Below the pieces are notes generated by a model. The model was given only the letters and a program-made list of their open reading frames with translations. It did not search any database and was not told where the DNA came from. 22,404 bases of DNA from Guillardia theta CCMP2712 (taxonomy: Eukaryota > Cryptophyceae > Pyrenomonadales > Geminigeraceae), in the NCBI RefSeq assembly GCF_000315625.1, contig NW_005434567.1, forward strand, positions 102,330 to 124,733, in the 5' to 3' direction. The position numbers and the translations under genes are program-made. Shown here in pieces: positions 1-8,000 of the stretch (positions are counted from its first letter, which is position 1; each line of letters begins with the position of its first letter).

Positions 1-143
1 TCCTCCTCCTCCTCCTCCTCCTCCTCCTCCTCCTCCCTCCTCCTCCTCCTCCTCCTCCTCCTCCCTCCCTCCCTCCTCCTCCCTCCCTCCCTCCCTCCCT
101 CCCTCCCTCCCTCCCTCCCTCCCTCCCTCCCTCCCTCCCTCCC
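1..143. repeat. TCC / CCCT pyrimidine simple repeat
   Basis: Tandem TCC triplets pass into tandem CCCT tetramers with no purines on this strand until about position 144. It sits where an upstream intron or exon of the partial gene ending at 414 would lie, so it could be intronic. It starts at the window edge, so its full length is unknown. Confidence 0.95.
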
Positions 144-276
144 GTCCCTCTCTCCCTTTCTTCCTCTACTCTTCCATGACCCCCGACCTTCGCAGAGCTT
201 GCAGCGCTTTGGACCGGATCCTCCTCCTCGTCGACGTGACGATCTTGTTCCTGTAGCTTCTCCTGCTGCTGACTAG

Positions 277-414
277 CGGATCCAACAGAAGAGGAGGACG
301 ACTCCTGTCTGGCCCGCGGGCTGGTGGGTGCGCGACAGCCAAGTCTCAGAGTTCAGCAAGCACATTCAGAAGCAGATCCGCCAGCGTGAGAACTTTCAGA
401 AGCAGAAGATGTAA
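277..414 (+). CDS. Probable last exon of an unrecognised gene (3' partial)
   Basis: An open stretch of 45 codons plus TAA follows a pyrimidine-rich acceptor ending in CTGACTAG at 276. It codes for a Trp-rich then strongly basic, Gln-rich C-terminus (WWVRDSQ near the middle, IQKQIRQREN towards the end), with helix-like composition. I do not recognise the family. The same frame is also open upstream from position 1 to the TAG at 274-276 and reads plausibly as a proline/arginine-rich segment around 196-273. Hence either 276 ends an intron or there are two separate reading segments divided by a stop. A 41-nt intron at 236-276 with a GTGACG donor is conceivable, since a 41-nt intron is inferred in the TMEM260 gene of this window, but the reading frame it implies upstream is different. 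GTAATG at 411 could also be a splice donor, in which case 412-414 is not the true stop. Confidence 0.35.
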   Translation, partial: RIQQKRRTTPVWPAGWWVRDSQVSEFSKHIQKQIRQRENFQKQKM

Positions 415-976
415 TGAGTTCTCCCTCCTTCCTTGCGTTACTGTCTTGTTGACAACTATGTTTTTGTTCTTTGTCTCCTTGACGTCATCGTTTCGTTTCA
501 TTGATCTTTACTTCAAGTTTCCCTTCAATTGATGTGCTGTTGTTACATGCGTTTCCTGCTGTATCGCCTCTCTTTCCTTCTTCTGTTTTGTCGGTTTCCT
601 TCATCTTGATTTTTCGCTTTCTCCTTCATTCTTCTCTCGTTCTTTTCCCTCCTTCCTTGTTCTCATCTTCACCTGTATTCTTCTCCTCGCTGCTCTTCTC
701 CGCCTGTCTGTCTTCCTCCTCCACTTCATCTTCTGACAAAACGGTTCAGCTTCCTCGGGTGGACGGCATGGCTGCATGGTCAACATCTCCCTCCTACTGT
801 CACTGTCCGAGAACCAGGGCATAACTTCACAGCGGGTACGTCCCAACGCATCCTCTCCTGCCTACTCTTCGTCTTCGCTCCCTTGACCTCCCTTCCCCGC
901 TCCCTCGCTCCCTCGCTGATCTCCCTGACCTCCCTGACCTCCCTCCCCGCCTCCCTTTCCTTCGTCTCCTTGGCAG
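415..976. other. Pyrimidine-rich stretch with no convincing gene
   Basis: This stretch is rich in TTC, TCC and CTC on the + strand. The open frames here translate into Ser/Leu/Phe/Pro low complexity and I do not accept them as genes. It ends in a good polypyrimidine acceptor (TCCTTGGCAG at 967-976), so part of it may be an intron of a + strand transcript. Confidence 0.5.
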
Positions 977-1218
977 TTCAGCTCTCCTCAAGATTCCTCT
1001 GCAAATACATGCTCCTGCACCCTCCGTCCTTGCGCCCTCCCATTGCGTGTGCCATGTATGACGTCCTGGAAAAGGAAACCCGCTCCTTGCTATCAAGGAG
1101 AAAATGCTGCGCCGTCCTCAACCAACAGACTATGAAATGCAGGAACAAATGTAGAAAAGTGAGGGTTGAAGAGAAAGAGACGAGTTTGGAAGATGACGCT
1201 CTGGATATGAAGCACTGA
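977..1218 (+). CDS. Doubtful terminal exon, hypothetical
   Basis: After the acceptor at 976 one frame stays open for 80 codons to TGA at 1216-1218. The first half is ordinary mixed sequence with MYDVLEKETR near the middle. The second half is basic (KCRNKCRKVR), followed by an acidic tail. A canonical AATAAA lies 72 nt after the stop. No family is recognised and the upstream exon cannot be assigned. It could equally be non-coding sequence. Confidence 0.2.
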
Positions 1219-1289
1219 GCAAGAGTACAAGAATCATAACTTGACCGCGGGATTGCAATTGTCGTTTTTAAGATCAAGATTGTATTAGT

Positions 1290-1295
1290 AATAAA
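1290..1295 (+). terminator. AATAAA, possible + strand polyadenylation signal
   Basis: The canonical hexamer lies in an A-rich stretch 72 nt downstream of the TGA at 1216-1218. It would serve a + strand transcript ending here. In a purine-rich region it may also occur by chance. Confidence 0.25.
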
Positions 1296-1413
1296 GAAAC
1301 AAACAAGACACGAAGACACGGGCAAACAAAACAAGAGCAACAGATCCTAAAGAAACAAACAGTCAAACAAGCACCAGTCCAACATCATCCTTCCTTCCTC
1401 CCACCAAATCCCT

Positions 1414-2840
1414 CTACTCGTGCCTGCTGTCTGTCCTGAGGGTCAGGTCCCTCCTGACATGATGATGCTTGTTTGCAGGATTCACATGCACGACCGCCTG
1501 TCCTACTATCTTCATCCTCGTCACCTTCTTCTCCCTCTCCAAGATCAGCCTGCGATGCGAAGCCGCCGCCTCCACAAAGTGCTGGTACACCCTGGCGCAC
1601 CCGGCATAGTCGCTCAGCATCCTTTCCGGATGCCACTGCAGCCCGACCCTGTACTTCCCCTGCGCTGGGTCGTGCTGGGTCGTGTCGTAGTATCCCTCCA
1701 CCAGCCCGTCCTGGCAGAAGCACATGGGCTCAAGATTGTCAGCCAGCGTCCGGATGCCCTGATGGTGGTAGCTGTTGACCTGCAGCTCAAACGTCTTCCT
1801 CCCCGCAGCCTCGTACTGCTCCTCGAACCAGCCCGCCAGCGGGGTCTCGGGCACGACGTCGATCTTGTGCCGGTACCCATCGTAGTTGTCGTAGTCGATG
1901 TGCTTGACGCTGGTCTGAACTTCGGTCGCAACGTCGAAGTAGAGTGTACCACCCATGGCAACGTTGAGCATCTGCGACCCCCTGCACAGTCCAAGGTACG
2001 GCACTCCCTTACCGATGACCTCCTTCCTGATTAGCTCCATCTCCAGCGCGTCCTTGGCGTTATCAATATCCATGTCCCCCGGGTGCTTGTTCAGCAGCTC
2101 GTCCTTCTTGTCTGACGGCATGCTCACTTCGCTCCCGTACGGCTTATACTCTGCTCCAAGATCGTTTCCCTCCACTACCAGAACTCCGTCGATGCCTGGG
2201 CAAGACATCATTATCCCGTTACTTGTCATTTCCTCCCTCCTCACCGCCAATCAGGTAGGCTTCGAGTTGCTGGGTAGTTGCCAGGGTTCGGGGAATGAGG
2301 ATGGGAACAGCTCCATACCTCTGAAGCAGATCGATGTGGTACTCCCCGACAAAGTCAACCTGCAAGGACACAGTGAGCAAGACAGGAAGCAACTGAGACA
2401 AGTCGAGGGGCAAGGAGAAAGCCTCGATGTAATTGAGCACAAAGGCAAACGTGCGGGCAGTAGACGCAGAGGCAGAATATGGGGAACAAGCAGGAGGCAA
2501 GGGCGGCGCGCGATCGCTACAGCACCTGCTTGTTCTTCCGCAGATGCCTCCTGCTCACGATCACGATCCTCGGCCAAGGTGGCTGTCCATGCGCCGACTC
2601 TGTCCCTCTCATCTGCATCGATCCAAGTCCTCTCGAGATTCGCGAGGCCGTAGTCGCAAAGCTGCCTCTCGAAGCTGCGCTGCGCGCAGACAGGCTCATC
2701 CATCTCGTTCCAACGGCGCTAAATGATTTGCACGCTGAGGTAGCAAGAAACGCAGTGGATGGTGCAGGGGAAAATGCAGCCAGCATGGCCAACATTCTTA
2801 CACAAGTTGTGGTTGAAGGATAGCAGACGGCTTTCAGCAT
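1414..2840 (-). CDS. Class I glutamine amidotransferase-like protein (peptidase C26 type), three exons
   Basis: The predicted protein has 403 residues from three exons on the - strand: 2840-2526, 2359-2245 and 2195-1414. Introns are 2525-2360 (166 nt, CAG|GTGCTG...TTGCAG|GT) and 2244-2196 (49 nt, G|GTGAGG...GCCCAG|GC), and phases join correctly. The core starts near residue 90 with an I-V-I-V-S-R-R strand and continues with VDFVGEYHIDLL, as in plant class I GATase-like proteins. The nucleophile is Cys214 in YLGLCRGSQ, and His332 and Glu334 in LQWHPE complete the triad. HIDYDNYDG and NSYHHQG are also typical of the plant-type family. This supports hydrolysis of glutamine or a gamma-glutamyl compound; the exact substrate is unknown. 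An in-frame TGA directly precedes the ATG at 2840, so this is the longest possible start. Residues 1-80 contain no Asp or Glu, nine Arg/Lys and many Ser/Ala, which suggests an organellar presequence. Later Met codons (for example Met16 or Met48) are possible alternative starts. The final ~40 residues after the amidotransferase fold are basic and unrecognised. Confidence 0.9.
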
Positions 2841-3189
2841 TCACAAGCTCAATATCCCTCCTCCAAACCTTTCAGAGTCAGAAAGGCTTGCAGTCCTTCT
2901 GTATCAATCGATTTTAGACCCTCCGGATAGATCAAACTGACTTGATCCGGTACAGACTATTGAGTGTATCTCAAAATTTGGCTCTCCGCCCGACAGGTCA
3001 GGATGCGACGGCTGATTCAGATGTGCGTCCAAGATTAATCAAGCTTCTCCTGAGCAGTGTGTGTCTTTCTTGTAGAATTCTTTCTTCCTTCGTCCTCCTC
3101 CTTGTACTCCTCGTCCTCCTCGTCCTCCTCGTCCTCCTCGCTCAAGTTCGAGCTTGTGTAGGAAGGAGGCGTTGGTTTCTAATCAGTGG
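2841..3189. other. Upstream region of the amidotransferase gene, no gene seen
   Basis: This stretch should contain the promoter and 5' leader of the - strand amidotransferase gene. I see no clear TATA box or other element. A frame at 2942-3205 is open on the + strand, but its second half is the translation of a GTCCTCCTC repeat and it is not accepted. Confidence 0.4.
3091..3143. repeat. CGTCCTCCT 9-bp simple repeat
   Basis: Three perfect tandem 9-bp units (from 3112) are flanked by degenerate copies of the same unit. This is low-complexity sequence with no assigned function. Confidence 0.85.
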
Positions 3190-3960
3190 TGTGGGTCCTG
3201 GTTGACTAGGGTGGGGTTCTCTTGCGGCAGGGGAGGGTATAATGTTCCAGGGGGTGGTTTTCAACGAGACTACCAGTGCTCAATACTATGAATTTGAGAT
3301 TAAATGTGGGGTGGGGTAGCATGCATTGTTGTAGTAGCCGGAAAACGAATGGATGAGTTGCAGGTGCAGGGTAGGGTCAATTACATAAGTGGGTAGGGGT
3401 ACAGGCTTGAGTTGCAAGTTCTGGTCAGGGTGGTATGTGGCGTGGGGGGCTCTAATTCCCGATTACAGGTTTGAACAGGGGGTGGGGTGATGAAATGAGG
3501 GGGTACTCTTACTGAACTTGTTTGGAAACTGATGGGTCCGATAGAACTATGTAGGGTATGTCTTGATAGGGGTGGTATTGGTCAACCTTAAAAGCACTGG
3601 TTTCAGGGAGTCGTAGCTCGTAGGTATTGGCTAGCAGTGATAGGACCATCCTAGGTTCACGAGGAAAGATCGTAGGTGGGGTGGTCAACATGTAGGGAAA
3701 ATGAGGGTGTTTTCACAAGGCTGGAGAAACAGGTGGTGGGGGTACTTGAAGATCTGATAGGGTGTTACCTGAAACGGAGATGAAAGAGGCTTATGCGATA
3801 TTTACTATGAATAACATTGAGAAAACTTGTCCATGTCACATAGGGGTCAAACAATCTTTGGTACTAGCTGGCACATGGGGTGTGCCGGCCTCCGTTGTCA
3901 GGCGGATTAGGGGTGTAGGCTGAAAAGAGGGGTACTCGACTGGGGGCCGCTGACCAGACT
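3190..3960 (+). other. Strand-asymmetric G-run region without a clear gene
   Basis: About 30 runs of three or more G occur on the + strand in roughly 770 bases, against about one run of C. The contexts TAGGG, GGGGT and GGGTGGGG recur. They are scattered and not in tandem. On the - strand this reads as Pro/Thr/His/Tyr-rich frames broken by stops. The longest (60 codons, 3691-3509) has mixed, protein-like composition but no recognised domain and no clear splice partners. It could be a decayed gene, an unusual untranslated or non-coding transcript, or G-quadruplex-forming DNA. I cannot decide between these. Confidence 0.6.
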
Positions 3961-4269
3961 AAAAAAGAAAACTGAATAAGCACTCTTTCATTCAAATAAT
4001 CTCTATTCTTAGAACCAGTACATTTTTTTTTTGGTAGATGACACTAGCCCTACCTATTTCACAGGTATGAACAGCAGGGGTATTTCTTCTATCATATCTC
4101 CGAAAAGACTCTATTTCATGAACTTTATGGAATATTCCCGAGGGCGGATACGACCATCATTCAAGGTGTAGCTCGGGGTGGGGTGGGGTCTACCAATGGA
4201 TTTTGCACGCGGCATGGCTGCATCCCTATGTTTACTCAATAATGTTTCAAGTTGAAAAATCTGTACGAT

Positions 4270-4700
4270 ACGGTACAAGGACCGTTGAATACGGCCACTG
4301 GCCGGGCGCCCGGGCGGCGGCGGGCCGACTGCCACGGATCGGAGCCTCACTCTGGCAGGGAGCGCGGCCTCGGAGTGACACAGTGATGGCACTACTAGGC
4401 TACTTCTAGTAGGCTACTACTGTAACTTTACTACTGAGTGACTCCTCGCCGGGAAGCCCGGCCTCCGAGGCTCAGTCACGGTTGACTCAGTGACTCACAC
4501 CACCGGCCACAGCCGGGCACCGTCCGATCAGTCACCGGCGGCCCCGGCGGGTCCGACTCTGAGTCGAGCCTCGGAGTGCCCCCGCCGGTCCGTCCGGACG
4601 GTGCATCGGGTGACTTGGGCCCGCGGCGCCGTCCGGGCCGGGCCGGCCCAGTTCCGAAGCTCGGCCCGGCCCGCGGCGCCGGTCCGGTCAGGCCTAGTCT
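4270..4700. promoter_or_regulatory. GC-rich block upstream of the armadillo gene, possible promoter
   Basis: A markedly GC-rich segment with many CpG and GCCGG motifs lies about 300-700 bases upstream of the armadillo-repeat start. It contains two TGACTCA sites (4483-4489 and 4491-4497), which match the bZIP (AP-1/GCN4) consensus, and further TGACTC/GAGTC words nearby. A perfect 7-bp stem with a 7-nt loop lies at 4392-4412 (CTACTAG and CTAGTAG). No TATA box was recognised. A promoter role is inference from position and composition only. Confidence 0.3.
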
Positions 4701-5014
4701 ACGGCAGTGAAACTTGATCTAAATTGGGAAATTACCGGCCCGCCTCAGTGACATGCCTCGTAGCTAGGAAGCGGCTGTTGGCAAATCAAGGACACGCGAG
4801 GCGCGGCTCGCAGCTAGGAAATGGCTTGAGGCCTCCGCTGTTACCTTGTGGTTGTTTCAATAGCAAAGGGAAGAGAAGAGATATAGAGATCAGGGTGTGT
4901 GTGTGTAGAGGGGTAGCTGCTTGTTGGACTCGGCTCCTGTGATCATGTGATAAGCCTGTTGTTTGAAAGGTTTGTTGCTCTTCGAGGTCAAATCGCTCTG
5001 GTTGATATTGTCTC
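4701..5014 (+). other. Presumed 5' leader of the armadillo-repeat gene
   Basis: This stretch returns to mixed base composition and has no convincing coding frame. A short GTGTGTGTGT run occurs at about 4893-4904. It probably contains the transcription start and 5' untranslated region, but no element can be pinned down. Confidence 0.35.
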
Positions 5015-8000
5015 ATGGTAAGCTCGGATTTCAAAGGATGTCTCTTGCTGAACCCTTGTGCTTGCACGTGCAGGAACCCATCGATAATTCCGAACGACCA
5101 AGGAAGAAGATCCGTGGGAGGGATCGCTCAGGTAATGACTACCGCGAGTTACCAGCACACGAGGATACAGACAAAGGAGGTCGAGGATCCGCAGAAGTCG
5201 AGGCGGCACTGCATGACCTTTATAGAAACGTTCCAAGAAGCATGCGGCTCCTCTTCGGCTCCAGAGTAGCAGTTAACGGAATTGTACCAGACACGATGAT
5301 GCGAGATACGCTGGCAGCCATGGCAGAATATCGAGATAAAAGAATACAGCAGGCAGGGCTGAGAATACTGGGAAAGATTTCATGGGAAGATGAAACAGTA
5401 AAGATGTTTAGATCCAAAGCAGGATTTGAAGCGGTGATAATGGCGATTCGGGAGCACGAGCAAGATAACTGGCTTCAAGAAGCCGGGTTCGAAGTTGTCC
5501 GGGGCCTCCTCGACCATGCGATGAATCACTGCAGGCACAGTTACGGCGATGAGAACAAGATTGAGATGAGGAGGGAGATCCGAGCTGCAGGATGCGTCGA
5601 TGCAGCCATTGGCGCCATGAGGAAGCATGCTGCCAATCTGAGTTTACAAGAAACCGCATTGGTTGTGCTGGCAGGTGTCATGCAGGATGATGAAGGGAGA
5701 AGAGAGGTTCTTGCGGCGGGAGGAGAGAAGGCGGTCTTGGATGCCATGCGCACGTGCAAGACAGACGCACCAGTCCTGCATGCCGCCCTGGAGGTGCTCG
5801 TGATGATCTCCCAAGTGCAACAAGGTCGAAGAGAGGTCCTTGCGGCGGGAGGAGAGAAGGCGGTCTTGGAGGCCATGCAGGAGCACAAGGATGACGAGGA
5901 AGTGCGCACGACGGGGCTGAAAGTGATAAGGAGCTTGTTAGAGGAGGAGGAGGGGAGGAGGGCGATGCTCGCAGCCGGAGTGGTCGAGCTGGTGAAGTCA
6001 ACTCTCAAGTTCAGAGAAAATAGTTGCGCTCGTGATCAGGCCTTAGCGGTACTCAGCTGCCTTGCAACGGACAAGGTCCATGGGCCCAACAAGAGTGTCG
6101 AAGCGGTCACGGGGGCTATGCGAGGGCACCAGGAGGACTTGAGCGTGCAGAGAGCCGGAATGGAGAGCTTGATGACGATGAGTAGCATGCAGGGGCTCGA
6201 TGCGGTATTTGCAGCCATGCATCATCACATACAAGATGAGTGGATACAAGAAGCGGGGCTTGAACTTGTCTGTGACCTCCTCTACCATGCCACGCTCACC
6301 ATTAAAATGTGGGACAGGCACGGCTACGACGATGAGAACGAGGCAATAGAGATGAGGAGGGAGATCCGAGCTGCAGGATGCGTCGATGCAGCCATTGGCG
6401 CCATGAGGAAGCATGCTGCCAATCTGAGTTTACAAGAAACCGCATTGGTTGTGCTGGCAGGTGTCATGCAGGATGATGAAGGGAGAAGAGAGGTTCTTGC
6501 GGCGGGAGGAGAGAAGGCGGTCTTGGATGCCATGCGCACGTGCAAGACAGACGCACCAGTCCTGCATGCCGCCCTGGAGGTGCTCGTGATGATCTCCCAA
6601 GTGCAACAAGGTCGAAGAGAGGTCCTTGCGGCGGGAGGAGAGAAGGCGGTCTTGGAGGCCATGCAGGAGCACAAGGATGACGAGGAAGTGCGCACGACGG
6701 GGCTGAAAGTGATAAGGAGCTTGTTAGAGGAGGAGGAGGGGAGGAGGGCGATGCTCGCAGCCGGAGTGGTCGAGCTGGTGAAGTCAACTCTCAAGTTCAG
6801 AGAAAATAGTTGCGCTCGTGATCAGGCCTTAGCGGTACTCAGCTGCCTTGCAACGGACAAGGTCCATGGGCCCAACAAGAGTGTCGAAGCGGTCACGGGG
6901 GCTATGCGAGGGCACCAGGAGGACTTGAGCGTGCAGAGAGCCGGAATGGAGAGCTTGATGACGATGAGTAGCATGCAGGGGCTCGATGCGGTATTTGCAG
7001 CCATGCATCATCACATACAAGATGAGTGGATACAAGAAGCGGGGCTTGAACTTGTCTGTGACCTCCTCTACCATGCCACGCTCACCATTAAAATGTGGGA
7101 CAGGCACGGCTACGACGATGAGAACGAGGCAATAGAGATGAGGAGGGAGATCCGAGCTGCAGGATGCGTCGATGCAGCCATTGGCGCCATGAGGAAGCAT
7201 GCTGCCAATCTGAGTTTACAAGAAACCGCATTGGTTGTGCTGGCAGGTGTCATGCAGGATGATGAAGGGAGAAGAGAGGTTCTTGCGGCGGGAGGAGAGA
7301 AGGCGGTCTTGGATGCCATGCGCACGTGCAAGACAGACGCACCAGTCCTGCATGCCGCCCTGGAGGTGCTCGTGATGATCTCCCAAGTGCAACAAGGTCG
7401 AAGAGAGGTCCTTGCGGCGGGAGGAGAGAAGACGGTCTTGGAGGCCATGCAGGAGCACAAGGATGACGAGGAAGTGCGCACGACGGGGCTGAAAGTGATA
7501 AGGAGCTTGTTAGAGGAGGAGGGGGGGAGGAGGGCGATGCTCGCAGCCGGAGTGGTCGAGCTAGTGAAGTCAATCCTGGGGAGTGCCTGGGAGGACTTGA
7601 GCGTACAGGAGGCAGGAATGGAGTGCACGGAGAGTTCTAAGGAACGAGAATTGCTGAAGAGGGATGGGCCAGAGGCAGTGGTGTTAGAGTTTCGAAAGAA
7701 CACGTCAGTTTGCAACGGTCTGATATTCCTGAAATCACATATCATGAAGGGGCAGGAGGAATTGTTGGAGTTATTGGAGGCAGGAGTAGTGGAGGCCATC
7801 GTAGATGCCATGAACGGGCTGAGCAATACCTGGGATTGTGGAGATCTGTTCGACAGGGGGATGGAACTGCTGGGACAGATTTCACACGAAGAAAAGGGAC
7901 GGTACAAGATCCGAGCGGCTGGTGGGATTCAGACAATTTTATCTATTTGCAGCAATGAATCAATCAATTGGAGTTTGAAGACAAAAGGTCTTGAAGTGCT

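Noticed and set aside
501-824. 107-codon + strand frame
   Set aside because: Ser/Phe/Leu low complexity from pyrimidine-rich DNA, without splice context or recognisable domain.
1420-2034. 204-codon + strand frame opposite the amidotransferase gene
   Set aside because: Antisense of conserved catalytic exons; the - strand carries the recognised family motifs.
3190-3960. Telomeric repeat array
   Set aside because: TAGGG and GGGGT words recur but are scattered with variable spacing and not in tandem, and flanking genes continue on both sides.
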